The notes: generated by a model not told the origin, from the letters alone. A stretch of DNA of 64,000 bases from Meconema thalassinum (GCA_946902985.2 OX336398.1:235022120-235086119), one strand, 5' to 3'. Positions 31,972 through 43,470 are shown, counted from the first letter of the stretch. A program made the numbers and translations.

Positions 31972-33662
31972 TTTAGCATATTTTCATTTATAAAAAAATA
32001 GGCTTATGAGATCACCTTTTGTTCGGGTGTCTGTGTGTGGGTGTGTGATTCGAATGTGTGTGTGTGTGTGTCCTTAATAACTTCTAAACGGCTGGAGCGA
32101 TTTCAATGAAACTCGGTAAATTTATAGCAAAATTCCAGACGACCCCGACCGTGCCCTTCAAATTTTATTACGTCTCACCAATCCAACATGGCGGCTGTGC
32201 GAAATATTTTACCAGCATTCAATATCTCCGAAACTATTACCGATATCGCCCTCGAATTTTGTTCGGTGATAGAGGAAACTACTAGAAGTTCACCTATGTG
32301 ACTTTCGAAAACCTGGTAACTACAAAACCAACATGGCGGCCAAGCGAAGTTGCGACATTTAAATAGACGTTTCCCGCGATTTAACCAACCAAACGCAATG
32401 AAACTTGGTATATTGTATATTCATTCATTCATTCGTTTATTTGCAATTGGGGGTGTGTCCCCCGGTAGCAAATTAGATATTGATAACAAATAAATAATTG
32501 TACATAACAATTCACTAACAATTAAACTGGAGTATTTACACAAATAGTCAGTCTTTTCTTAAACACACCTATATGTTTGGGAAAATACACATTGTAATGC
32601 ACCGACATCTAACTTTGTTCAATTGTTTACATAACCTCAATATGGCGGCTGTGCGAAATATTTCAGCGGTATTGCATATCTCTGAAACTATTGCCGGTAT
32701 CACCCTGAAATTTTGTACGGATTAAAGGGCACTACTAGAAGTTCATCTATGAGACTTTCAAAATCCGGTTAACTACAAAACGAACATGGCGGCCAAGCGA
32801 AGATGAAAGTTTTAAATAGACGTTTCTCGTGATTTAATGATCCAAACGCAATGAAACTTGGTACAGTATATGTTTATACACATTGTAATGCACTGGTACC
32901 TAATTTAGTTGAATTGTTTACATAACCTCAAGATGGCGGCTGTGTGAATTTTAATATTAAGTTTCTATTTCTTGTGATGTAGTCATGCGATAGAAGTGAA
33001 AGTTCGAATAATGAACCTACGCAATATTTTTCCTTTAATGATACATGACTCTATGGCCTATACATATAACAATCCAACATGGCAACGATCCGAAATATTT
33101 AGATGGATCTCAATATCTACGAATCTATTACAGCAATCAAACTGAATGTTTAATGTTCATAGGGGCTATGAACATAAGTTCACCTATATGACTTTCAATA
33201 ACCTGGTGATGAAAAATCCAACATGGTGGCGACGCGAATTATAAATATTCACATTGACGTTTCTCACAATTTAACCATCCAAGTGCAGTGACACTTGGTA
33301 CAGTAAATGCTTATACAAATGTTAGTCCACTGGCATCTAATTTTTTTCAATTGTTTCAATAACCTCAAGATGGAAGCTGTGTGAAATTTTAAAATCTCGT
33401 TTTTACTTCTTGTGTACTAATCATACGATTGAAGTTTGAACACTACACGTACACAATAATCTTCATGTAACAGTACATAACTCTAAGACCTACATAATAT
33501 AAAATCCAACATGGCGACCATCCGCATTATTTATTCGGTTCTCAATATCTACGAATCTATTACAGCAATCAAACTGATAGTTTGTATGTTGATAGAGGCA
33601 ATTAACATGAGTAGGATATATGAAAATAGGCTGTGTAGTTCCTCACGGAACTACTTGTTTGT
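31972..33662 (+). mobile_element. Helentron-like element H3 (type B), full length with clear tandem units
   Basis: 5' hairpin region (ATTTTCATTTATAAAAAAAT, then AGGCTTATGAGATCACC), (GT)n microsatellite, CTAAACGGCTGGAGCGATTT, then tandem units marked by ATGG phrases at 32188, 32333, 32642, 32786, 32933, 33079, 33223, 33370 and 33511: spacing 141-147 bp, except one gap explained by the insertion at 32421-32585. It ends with the hairpin GTAGTTCC-TCAC-GGAACTAC followed by TTGTT. Confidence 0.7.
32421..32585 (-). repeat. Short insertion in H3, LINE/SINE-like 3' end
   Basis: About 165 bp absent from the equivalent unit of H1. On the minus strand it ends in a (GAAT)n tail, typical of a retroposed 3' end. 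No head recognised. Confidence 0.5.
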
Positions 33663-33821
33663 TTCAGATCTACATTTTAAATTATTATTTCATTGTAATC
33701 CTATTTCCTTGTAGTGTATTTTGTCTCATTAAAATTCAACCCTTCGTAAAACGGAAACCTGTAAAAACGGAAAAATTAATCCGCTTTAGGTAGGCTTTTT
33801 TAAATCGATTTTAGCCTCCAG

Positions 33822-34236
33822 GTTGGTGGAACCCACGGACTCAGCGAGGGAACTCACCACTACGGGCAGTGTCCTTGAGCTGGGAACATCTGAGGAGGTG
33901 TGATCAGCACTTCGCCCAGGCAGCCTCACCTGCAAAGCGAACAGGGGCCTTATGGGAAAGGAGGGGAAGATTGTGATAGATAGTCAAGGAAGCGGGAAGG
34001 AGGCGACCATGGCTCTACAGTAGGTACCATCAAGGCATTTGCTCGAAGACGAAACCACTTCGAGGATGGCTGAGGTGTGAATCAAACCCCTTCTACTCAT
34101 TTGTACCACCCGAGGCTGAGTAGACCCCGTTCCAGTTCTGATACCACTTTTCAAATTTCGTGGCAGAGCCGGGAATCGAACCCAGGACCTCCGGGGTGGC
34201 AGCTAACCATGCTGATCGCTACGCTACGGATGCGAC
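33822..34236 (-). repeat. tRNA-derived SINE, family 2, copy 1
   Basis: Minus-strand head at 34232 (CGTAGCGTAGCGATCAGCAT; box B CTGGGTTCGATTCCCGG), centre with GTGGTTTCGTCTTCGAGCAA, and the end phrase GCTGAGTCCGTGGGTTCCAC at about 33835. Homologous to 41042-41520 and 57625-58095. Confidence 0.85.
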
Positions 34237-34715
34237 ATTGGGTAGGCTTTACTCTGCTTTAATATTATGAGCATAGAAGGTGTTTTGTACGTTCCCCTTG
34301 CAGTCGGGGGACGTGTACTTAAACGCGCATGCCTATATTGCAGAGGTGCTTCATCCATCTTCTTCACTTTATGTTCTGGTAACAAAGTTATCCTCTCCTT
34401 CATTTCATCGCTTCAGTTGGCTTTCTGTTCGAATTTCCACTTGGGAACATTAAGACAATACTTGAGAGTTTGCAGGAGGTATCTGTATGTTGGATGAATC
34501 TAGAGGTAATTTGTTCCTGGTTTGGGAAACGATTCACAGCGGAAGAGGTGGAGGTTGCGAGAAAGGAAAGTTTTAAGTGCCAGGGACGGAGAAAATGGTC
34601 ACAATGGTTCATTGTGTAATATTGTTCGTGTGAATTGGGAAGTTTTGGTGGCCGGATCTCAGTGGATAGGAGGAGGACAACGCAAAACTTATCCGCTTTA
34701 GCGTTGATGTGTGTG
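34237..34715. other. Unassigned sequence
   Basis: No coding trace or repeat boundary recognised in about 480 bp between two SINEs. Confidence 0.45.
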
Positions 34716-35203
34716 TGCGGCTACGGTGACGTAGTGAGTAGCATGGCCAAGGTCGCGGGTTCAAACCCAGCCGAAGTCGCCGGAATTGTTAAGAGCGTTC
34801 AAAATCCCTCCGTATGTCTTCCTTTGGAGGGGAAGTAAAGTTGGCGTGCCCATGACATACATTTATGGCATGAAAATGAACCTTCCACTAAGTACAATTG
34901 TGTCAAGCTAAATTTGAAGATTAGATTTGATTAATGCTCCAACGTTCGACGCCAGGTGCTGGTTGCGGTGGCATCTAGTCGCCAAGTTTACAACTAGGTG
35001 TCGATGGCAGTAGAATTGGTAGCAAAAGTAGGAACTACTTGATATTGATCGTCTGCAGTCCTTACCTGAATTACAGATAACACACATCAATACATCACAA
35101 TTAACACCGGTTATCCGACAGGTTCTACACACACCCAAAGTACACGGGGCTAAATCACTGCGTTGTCACAGCCCCTAAACAGCTGAGGAACCAACCAGAC
35201 TAA
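34716..35203 (+). repeat. tRNA-derived SINE, family 1, copy C
   Basis: Head GCGGCTACGGTGACGTAGTG with box B GCGGGTTCAAACCCAGCC. The tail has CTACACACACCCAAAGTACA and ends near GAGGAACCAACCA. More diverged than copy B. Confidence 0.8.
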
Positions 35204-35384
35204 CGATATTCTGCACCTAGCTTCAAAGGAATAATATATAGCCTACAATTACATCGTCAAAGAACCCAATGAAAGCAATGGCACAGAGTTTATAGAATAG
35301 ACAATAGCCTAGCGAAGCTGAGCACAGAAATTATAGATACAGTGTTATCGTCAAGGAACACGATTTAAAATATATCCTTGGCAC

Positions 35385-35712
35385 GAGTAAACAATGAAAC
35401 TCGGTAAGGTCATACTACTATTTCGACTGACCCCGACCGTGCCCTTCAAATTTTATTATTTCTCACCAATTCATCATGGCGGCTGAACGAAATATTTCAA
35501 CGGCATTCTACGGGTATATCTCCAAAACTATTACCCATATCACCCTGAACTTGTGTACGGTGATAAAGGGCACTACTAGAAGTTCACCTATGCGACTTTC
35601 AAAAACCTGTTAACTACAAAACGAACATGGCGGCCAAGCGAAGTTGAAACATTTACAGAAAATATACTTTTCTCGCGATTTAACCATCCGAACGCAGTGA
35701 AATTCGGTGAAA
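35385..35712 (+). mobile_element. Helentron-like element H4 (type B), internal fragment
   Basis: Two to three tandem units (GGCGGCTGAACGAAATATTT; ACATGGCGGCCAAGCGAAGT) homologous to the first units of H3. Both hairpin ends are missing. Confidence 0.65.
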
Positions 35713-36107
35713 ATCCTTCAGTGCTGGTTTGGATTAAACGGCAGATGGTCGAAAACTTCACACTTGAATATCTTTGATCAAGTCTATTGTAACGTTGGCA
35801 CAGTGCGGTCGTGAATGATTTTCACCTTTTTCGAGAATTGAAGGTAAGTTATGGTTGGGCGGCAATGCCTCTCCAAAAATGAAACACTTCAGGAGTCTAT
35901 CAAAACTTACCCACCTCAGTGGCGGCAGAATGTTTGCCGAGTGCATTTGAAGGCTGGTGTAACGAAACGACCAATGTTTCAATCGTTTTGGCGATTGTGT
36001 TGAGACATGAGAGTAAAAGAAGCAAATATTTACTAGTGAAATCAGTTTGGTAGTCATTCTGTTATTTTTATACAGTCCATCGGAACTTAAGAAAAACAGC
36101 CCTCGAA
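35713..36107 (+). pseudogene. mariner-like element, 3' part
   Basis: Low-quality frames give FHLFRELK, then FAECI-RLV-RNDQCFNRFG and DCVET, the C-terminal block of mariner transposases (E-F-Y...G-I...L-V-x-R-W/Y-D-K-C...G-D-Y-V-E). It ends in AAAACAGCCCTCGAATA, whose inverse (TATTCGAGGGCTGTTTT) is close to the terminal repeat of the mariner at 4574-5232. Confidence 0.6.
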
Positions 36108-36527
36108 TAATTATTTAAATGAATGTGAGAATTAAATGCTCATCTCAGGTCATGATTCTACTCGTAACGAGAACTCAACTAAAAGTAATCTTAGCAACTG
36201 CAATCTCAATGTGGACGACCACTCTACTCTGATACACCCGGTTTTTATTTCTAGGCAGCTCAAAGAAAAGGGATCCCGTTTCTCGACAATAACATTGCGG
36301 TAGAAAGAAAAGCGCCGCAAACAAAGGGGATTGCAATTGGGATTCAAGTCAGGTAGAACTCCTAAAGCTATGTCCACTTGGTTGATACTCAAGATGGAGT
36401 TGAACAGTTTACTGGGAGCCTCGAAGACATAACGGGCTTTCAGCCTTCACGGTTTCTCTGTATCGACCAACACCTTCTCATAGAGGGTTAATGTCATAGA
36501 CCTTCCATGAACACTAGTCCTTTAGAA
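36108..36527. other. Unassigned sequence
   Basis: No coding or repeat assignment for about 420 bp before the hAT left end. Confidence 0.4.
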
Positions 36528-36846
36528 CAGGGGTCCTCGACTTTTCAGGCTCTGAGCCCTCCTTCATACTTTGGTGTGAGGTCACGCCTCCCTTAACGGA
36601 TGAAGTTAATTTAGACTTCTATATGATAAATTTAAGTACATTATTTTTGGGTAAAATGGCTTTGAACTTAGGATAGACATACTCTGGTAAGGAATGTGGT
36701 TAGGTCAGGGTAGGAATATAAAATTTTCAAATACTAATTTTAATTACACAAATCATCGAAAATATTACAACAAAACGTCGATAATGTTACCATCAAAATG
36801 CCTGTTACTTTTGTAGTACTATTTTTTGTATGATTGGTTGTAATTT

Positions 36847-38353
36847 TTACAAAGAACACCACACGTCACTTTCCACATCAAGTCTGTCTCGATATTTAGA
36901 TTTTATATTAGCCAAGGCTGAAAATCCTGACTCGCATAGATAAGTTGATGAAAATTGTACAAGCAACTTGGCTGTTTCCATTGCTTTTGCTGGGTAAACG
37001 GGGAGATATAGCAGCCAGAAATCTTCGAGATACATGCTTGGGAATTCCACTTTAGCTTTGGAATCACATTGCAAGTCAATTGATTGTTCTTGAATGTGAT
37101 CAGGAAGTATATCAACGTTGATTTGAAAGGGGTCTCTTGTTAACTTGAATTCCCAGTTTTCCGAGCTTATATCTGGGAAATAGAGTCCCATTTGGTTCTT
37201 CAGAGATACCAAATGCTCAGATATTAGGTCCTTCATTTCATTAACCAGGTCTTTTGGAAGACTTTTGGTATAATCGAGGAGGTCGTTTAATTTTGGAAAG
37301 GAAGAAAAGTTCGGCTCCGAATTCTGAAGACAGCGTTGCCAAAGAGCCATCTTCTCAGCAAAACGCTTAATTGAATACTAGTTCTTCAAAATAATTTTCT
37401 GACCTTGTAGCTTTAGGTTTAGAAGATTGATTGTTTCGAAAAAGTCTGACAAATATGCCAGGTAAAAGATAAATTTGTTATCTGTAAATTTCTTGTACAG
37501 TTCTTCACTTGAAATCATCAAAAGGATTAAGACTTCTGATTTTAAGTTGAAAATCTTGCAAGCATTTATTACCTTTTGACAACCAACGAACTTCGGTGTG
37601 AAAGAGAAGTGTTTCTTTATCACTGTTCAGTTCTTGACACAACACTCGAAAAAGTCTGGTGTCAATCCACTGGATTTGACGTGATTCACTACTTTAACTG
37701 CTAATTTCAAAGCAATGTTAAGTGTTTCAGGGAGAGTCTGGCAAGCCAAAGCTTGTCTGTGGATGATACAATGGGATCCAATTATTTTAGGGTTCTTTTT
37801 CTTAGCCAATTCAATAAATCGTGATCAGCATCCTGACATCGCTTGAGCCCCATCAGTACATATTCCAATAACTCTCTCCAAGGGAAGGTCATTAGCTTCT
37901 AAAAATGTTTGAAGAGCAGAAAATATATCGACTGCTTTAGTTGTTGTTTCAAGAATTTTTGGAAACAGTATTTCTTGAAGGAATTTCTTTTCATCTATAT
38001 ATCTACTGTAAAACAACAACTGGGCTTGTTTTGCAATGTCGGTTGTTTCATCACACTGCAATGCAAATAATGGGAAGTTCTTTAGCTTTTGTACCAATTG
38101 ATTTTTCAAATCAATAGCCATGTCATCAATAACTACGTTTGACTGCATCCTTTGATAAAGTGATTTTGGCAACCATATTGTAGCTGTCTTCACCGAGCAC
38201 AGTACTACCAGCAGTAAGCAAATGAGGTTTTATCAGTGAGTCACCGATTGTGTGGGGTTCCTTGTCTTTATCTATCAACAAGACAATTTTGTAAGAAGCC
38301 TCAACAGCCGTTTCATTGTCCATTCGAAAACTTCCACTGGAATCAAGTTTCAA
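36847..38353 (-). pseudogene. hAT transposase relic, ZBED5-like
   Basis: Reading leftward: GSFRMDNETAVEASYKIVLL (38330), TIGDSLIKPHLLTAGSTVLG, then SLYQRMQSNVVIDDMAIDLK, LQCDETTDIAKQAQLLFYSR, ERVIGICTDGAQAMSGC (38193-37825), IGSHCIIHRQALACQTLP (37809-37627), LSDFFETINLLNLKLQG (37623-37378) and the C-terminal dimerisation region VQFSSTYLCESGFSALANIK, SKYRDRLDVESD (37350-36847). The DETTD and CTDGAQAM blocks are the conserved core of ZBED5/SCAND3-like hAT transposases. Frame changes near 38190, 37820, 37625 and 37375 kill it. The BED finger head is missing, lost where H5 is inserted. Confidence 0.85.
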
Positions 38354-38382
38354 TCACGTAAGACAACTTTTTCTAGAAACAA

Positions 38383-39322
38383 ACAAGAAGTTCCGTGACG
38401 AACTAAAGAGCCTACTTTTCTTAAAATTAAGAATCATCCCAATGATTAATCTACAGTATATGAACGTATCTAGAATATTAGAGTAAAATAATATAGACAG
38501 CATTTATTAACAGTTGTCAACCCTGATTGCTCTTAGGAATACGTATAGTCATATCTGTTATGTTACACATAGCACATACGAAATTTGGATGAAATCCAAC
38601 TGATAGTATAGAAGTTACATGTGTTTAAAAATTGGTCCTATCAGCAGGCTTAGAATCATGTTGGTAGAACTGACGTATATAAGTTACTCTAAATTAATCT
38701 AAAATGTCAGGTACTATACGTGTGCATAGTTTAAAGCTGTCGGCTTGCATTCTTTCTGATATATTGATATTTGGATTTTAAAAAGAGAGAGAGAGAGCAA
38801 TTATCAACAGTTGGCAGCCCTGGTGGCTCTTAACAATACGCCCAGTCATATCTGTTTAAGTACACATATTACATACAAAATTTGGTTGAAATCCAATTGT
38901 TAGTGTCGAAGTTATATGCATTTAAAAATTGGACCTATCAGAAGTCTTAAAATTATTTTGGCAACACTGCAATGTATGTCCTCCTGGAAATTAAACTGAA
39001 ATAGTATTATCTACATGTGTTCCAATTTTGGAATAGCTCCCATGCATACCTTCTAAGATATCCAAGATGGAGCTCAAATTTCTAGTGCGTTTTTTCAGCA
39101 ATTGGTAGCACTGACATTATTTTCAAATATGGGTTTGAGATATTCTGGTATACATCTTTACTCATTGCTGCAGCCGTTTAGGAGTTGATAGGGGGACACA
39201 CACACACACACAGCCAGACAGACAGACAGACAGACAGAAGGACAGACAGACAGTCACACATTTTCCCGGATCGATCTCATAGGTCTACTTTTTCCTCATG
39301 TTTCCAAAATGTTAAAATTAGG
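38383..39322 (-). mobile_element. Helentron-like element H5 (type A)
   Basis: On the minus strand: 5' end near 39322, GTCTGTCTGTCTGTCTGTC microsatellite at about 39215-39235, CCCCCTATCAACTCCTAAAC, type-A tandem units, and the 3' end AAAGTAGGCTCTTTAGTTCG, TCACGGAACTTCTTGTT. Shorter than H6 and H7 by several units. It points away from H6 (head to head). Confidence 0.7.
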
Positions 39323-39825
39323 CAAAAAATTGAGTAGGTTTGTCCTTCAGGGCAGCATGATTTGTAGTCAAATGGCGCTCCGAACGTCCAGGTCACATTG
39401 CATCATTACTCAGAACTAGATCGCAAATTAAGCACTGAGGTAAAAGACTACCGTTTCTCTCCATAAATGTAAACCCGTATTTTATATAGTCGTCACTGTA
39501 GAGTATTTTCTTCGGTGGTGATGTAGCAATTTTTAATAACAACTAACCACTAAATGGCATTTACAATCAACAACACAACCGCTATAATAGTTACAAGAAA
39601 ACTACATTCACAGGCGAAGGCAAATGCGCGAATGGATACTGTGTGACTAGTGGCAGACATGCGCACAACGCCGCACTACTGCGATGCTGAGTCAGCTGGT
39701 TGGCCGGACGCTCACTGACCCATGCATATGCGTTACAGGGCGCGTATTACATTTTATTGAGTTGATAGCTATAAAGCAATTTCAATAATCGTGTGATTGT
39801 GTTCAGCATATGACAAATTCATTTT
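39323..39825. other. Spacer between head-to-head Helentron-like elements
   Basis: About 500 bp, unassigned. 39650-39740 is more GC-rich (GCGCACAACGCCGCACTACT; CATGCGTTACAGGGCGCG-like). No open frame of note. Could be the remaining hAT sequence or a separate insertion. Confidence 0.4.
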
Positions 39826-41630
39826 TAGCCTACTTTTCACATTTTGCAAAAATGAGGAAAAAGTAGACTTATGAGATCGGGCAAATGAGTGTGTGTCTGT
39901 CTGTCCTTCTGTCTAGCGGTGTGTGTCCCCCCCCCCCCCCCTATCAACTCCTAAACGGCTGGATATCGTGGAAGGTATGAATAGGAGCTATTTCAAAATT
40001 GGCACACGTATAGATAATAATATTGCAGTTTATTTTCCAGGAGGCCATACATGGCAGTGTTGCCAAAATGATTAGAAGCCTGCTGATAGGTCCAAATTTT
40101 AAATGCATGTAACTTCTACACTATCCATTGGATTTCGACCAAATTTCGTATGTGCTATGTGTACATACACAGATATGACTGAGCGTATTCTTAAGAGCCA
40201 CCAGGCCTGCCAACTGTTAATAAATGCTCTCATTTCTTAAATCCAAATACCCATATACCAGAAAGTATGCAAGCCGACAGCTTTAAACTATACCCAAGTA
40301 TAGTACCTGACATTGTTTATTAATTTGGAGTAACTTATATACGTCAGTGTTACCGACATGATTCTAAGCCTGTTGAGAGGTCCAACTTTAAATTCATGTA
40401 ACTTCTATACTATCATTTGGATTTCACCCAAATTTCATGTGTGCTATGCGTACCATAACAGATATGACTATGCCGATTCTTAAGAGTAACCAGGGCTGCC
40501 AACTGTTAATAAATACTGTCTCTATTTTTTACCCTAATATCAATATATCAGAAAGTATGCAAGCCAATAGCTCTAAACTTTGTACACGTATAGTACCTGG
40601 CATTCTAGATTAATTTGGAGTAACTAATATAGGCCTAAGTCAGTGCTGCCAACATAATTCTAAACCTGCTGATAGGTCCAATTTTAAGATGCATGTAACT
40701 TCTATACTAACTAATGGATTTCATTCAAAATTGACACAATACTAGATCATATTATTTCAGATTATTTCTGACCAATACATGTATGTCATTGTTGCCAATA
40801 TGATTTTACGTGCGCTGTTTGATCCAATGTTTAAGTGCATGTAACGTCCATGCTATCCATTGGACTTCAACCAAATTTTGTATTCTGTACCTTAAGAGAT
40901 GGAACTAAGAATATATTCAGTCACCAGGGCTGCCAACTGTAGTTCTCTATTAGGCTACATTATGCCAGGTATACAGTATTTTGAACTAATTAGAAATTTC
41001 GATATTACCAACTTAATTTCGTCATTATTATACTAGATAGAGTCGCCTCCGTAGCGTAGCGGTCAGCATGCTTAGCTGCCGCCCCGGAGGTCCTGGGTTC
41101 GATTCCCGGCTTTGCCACGAAATTTGAAAAGTGGTATGAGGACTGGAACGGGGTCTACTCAGCCTCGGGTGGTCCAATTGAGTAGAGGGGGTTCGATTCC
41201 CACCTCAGCCATCCTCGAAGTGGTTTTCCGTGGTTTCCCACTTCATCTTCGGGTAAATGCCGGGATGGTACCTACTGTAAGGCCACGGCCGCCTCCTTCC
41301 CTCTTCCTAGCCTATCCATCCCAATCTTCCATCCCTTCCCATCCCTCACGAGGCCCCTGTTCACTTTGCAGGTGAGGCCGCCTGGGCGAAATGCTGATCA
41401 CACCTCCCCAGTTGTATCCATCCGACCATATGTTCCAAGCTCCAGGACACTGCCCATAGAGGCGGTAGTGGTGAGTTCCCTCGCTGAGTCCGTGGGAACC
41501 ACCAACCTAGAGGGTAAATTGACTAAATAAAGAAATAAAAATATAGATAGATCTATATAGATTAATCATTGTCATGAATCATACATTTTAAGAAAAGTAG
41601 GCTCTTTAGTTCGTCACGGAACTTCTTGTT
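39826..41630 (+). mobile_element. Helentron-like element H6 (type A), with a SINE near its 3' end
   Basis: 5' hairpin TAGCCTACTTTTCACATTTT / GGAAAAAGTAGACTTATGAG, GTGTGTCTGTCTGTCC microsatellite, poly-C run of 14, ATCAACTCCTAAACGGCTGG, then tandem units marked by TGCCAA-like phrases at about 40061, 40208, 40351, 40497, 40647, 40793 and 40931 (138-150 bp apart, two alternating unit types). A SINE sits at 41042-41520. Ends AGTTCGTCACGGAACTTCTTGTT. Confidence 0.7.
41042..41520 (+). repeat. tRNA-derived SINE, family 2, copy 2
   Basis: Head GCCTCCGTAGCGTAGCGGTC, box B CTGGGTTCGATTCCCGG; core GTGGTTTTCCGTGGTTTCCC and GGCCACGGCCGCCTCCTTCC; end phrase GCTGAGTCCGTGGGAACC then an A/T-rich tail. Short AGATAGA repeats on both sides (41035 and about 41546) may be the target duplication. 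Confidence 0.88.
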
Positions 41631-41750
41631 ATTATATACACGAAAAAAAAAACAGTTTTAAAAACAAAGTATTAATTTAATGTCTTAAAATTTGCTAACG
41701 CCTCCCTTGGAATTCTTCCAGCCCCCCCCCCCCCAGGTTGTGAACCGCTG

Positions 41751-42139
41751 CTCTATGGGATAGTGGTCTCTATAGTAACCACCTGTTATAAGGATAGTTT
41801 ATGCTTTTAAAGATGCTGATAGTTTAAGCCAAACTTTGGAGAATGTTCAGGCCGAAGTGCTAGTATTTCTAAAAATCAAGTATTATATACGTATCTGCTT
41901 GACGTAATGTGTTGGATAAAATTTAGAAAAAAAATAAAACTGAAAACATTAACAATATATATAAAGAAAAATCTTAAAAATAAAATTACAATTATAAAAG
42001 AAATATTAAAAGTAAAATAAAAAATATAACTATAAAAGTATTATGAAAATAATTGTAAAAATAAATTCGAAATTAGTTACTAAACTCAATCAAAATATCG
42101 AAATTAAATCATATGAACATAAATTGAAAATTAAAAATA
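41751..42139. other. Unassigned, very AT-rich
   Basis: 41920-42110 is over 80% A+T with A-rich runs; no further signal. Confidence 0.5.
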
Positions 42140-42830
42140 AACTAGTTGATACCCGTCAAAACATGACGGTCATTGGGAAAATATTTACTGACAGATTCTT
42201 TTATACAGTATGCATTTTTAAACAATTACTTTTTGATACTGTTGCAACTTTAAGAGCGTCGAATGATCGACTTCGCAACTTATAACTGCCCATGACTGAA
42301 ACCTTTATGAGGCAAATAAAGAGCTACACGTTCCAGAGTTTCCCCTTGAGCTTTATTGATTGTGATAAAGTTCGCCAAGCGAATTAGAACCTGGAAAATT
42401 GAAGTGTTTTATCGGAAAATCTTAAATCAAATCGAAGGATTATAGCTCTCTGCCCATTAAGTGATTTGCCTCTACAACCTATACTTACCGTACAGTACTC
42501 TAAAAGTTTGAGCCATTGTGCCACAACAATATTTCCCTCCTTTTAATTCTCATAAACAAAGATCTCAGTTATACGCGGCCGGAAGCGCCATTTGCTTTGT
42601 TAAAATGGCCATTGTGCGCATGCGCGGAGTGTCAAATATTACATATTTCTTTAATCATTTAAAAATATACCGTAACATATATTTTCCATTTAAAGAAACT
42701 CTGCAAATCTACATGCCAAGAGCTTTCGTTAGAATGCATTACGAAGGCAATCGGTTAAGTCGTTTTCACAATCTCGTGGTAACAAAATACACCTTAGTGT
42801 TTTAAATATAAGGATATATAACCATTAAAA
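42140..42830 (-). mobile_element. Helitron/Helentron remnant
   Basis: Contains the helicase relic at 42230-42480. The left edge (AACTAGTTGATACCCGTCAA) and the right part (AGAATGCATTACGAAGGCAA, TTTTAAATATAAGGATATAT) resemble phrases near the ends of rolling-circle-type repeats. Boundaries are approximate. Confidence 0.5.
42230..42480 (-). pseudogene. Helitron Pif1-like helicase, C-terminal relic
   Basis: Minus strand: NGQRAIILRFDLRF (one frame), then after a 1-base shift FQVLIRLANFITINKAQGET, LERVALYLPHKGFSHGQL, a TAA stop, VAKS. These match the C-terminal superfamily-1 helicase motifs of Helitron Rep-Hel proteins (A-x-T-I-N-K-x-Q-G-Q-T ... V-x-Y-L-P ... F-x-H-G-Q-L-Y-V-A-x-S-R): the stop replaces the Tyr before VA. 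In a live element this domain unwinds DNA during rolling-circle transposition. Only about 80 codons remain. Confidence 0.8.
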
Positions 42831-43470
42831 TTAGAGATACAAAAAATAATATTATTAATAATTATAATTAAAGTGAATTAATATGTAAAAACACATAAAA
42901 ATAAAGAATATTTTTGTGCTATAAAGAGTTAAAGCCTGAACGGTTAGAACTGAGTTCCTGCAGCTTCCCTTTCTTGTTCAATATTTACTTGGTTCTAGAG
43001 CAGTCTTCAAGTGAGGGAAGTTAACAGATCATTTCATTAACTCAAGTGACTCCTCTCGATAGCGCCCGAGTGACCGATCAAGACAGGTAGACTATCTCTG
43101 GGCCCGGAGCTAAGCACTCAAACACTTTCTGCTATCGATCTCCTCGCCCGCCCGCCTGCTCCGGCGAGGTGTGCCATTGTTATGCCAGATATTAATCTCG
43201 ACGCCCACACACAGTGGTGAGAGGAGGAATGCTCAAGTCAGACAACTTCCAAATTATAATTACCTTTAATGGCGTGTCAGACCACCACATCATAACTAGA
43301 GCAAAGTGCAATAGGTGCAAATAAAAATTAAAATAGGCAGCCAAATAAGCACTGTAGATAATTCAAAATAGGCTTTTATATATGCAAAGATAAACATTGA
43401 AACACATACAACATTTAAAAACACAGATATTTATGAAATAAACAGCAAGATTTTACCCGCGTTCAAATAC
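42831..43470. other. Unassigned sequence
   Basis: Two parts: AT-rich to about 42960 and 43290-43440; a more GC-rich island at 43060-43170 (GATCTCCTCGCCCGCCCGCC). No coding trace. Confidence 0.45.

Larger units (their letters stand above)
36528..41750 (-). mobile_element. hAT transposon (ZBED5-like) enlarged by two Helentron-like elements
   Basis: Left end CAGGGGTCCTCGACTTTTCA and right end, in inverse, CAGCGGTTCACAACCTGGGG: both are hAT-type CAGNGGTNCNCNACCT termini. The flanking octamers CTTTAGAA and CTCTATGG share only four positions, so the duplication is weak. The phrase ACGCCTCCCTT occurs near both ends. The transposase relic is at 36847-38353; 38383-41630 is later insertion. A poly-C run of 14 lies near the right end. 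Confidence 0.6.

Noticed and set aside
31972..33662. CRISPR-like or satellite array
   Set aside because: Units of ~145 bp are diverged, without unique spacers, and bounded by hairpin ends shared with dispersed copies, so it is the body of a mobile element.
35758..36057. 99-codon minus-strand open frame
   Set aside because: Antisense to the decayed mariner C-terminus on the plus strand.
42043..42805. Two plus-strand open frames (80 and 95 codons)
   Set aside because: They lie over or next to the minus-strand helicase relic in AT-rich DNA and match no known family.
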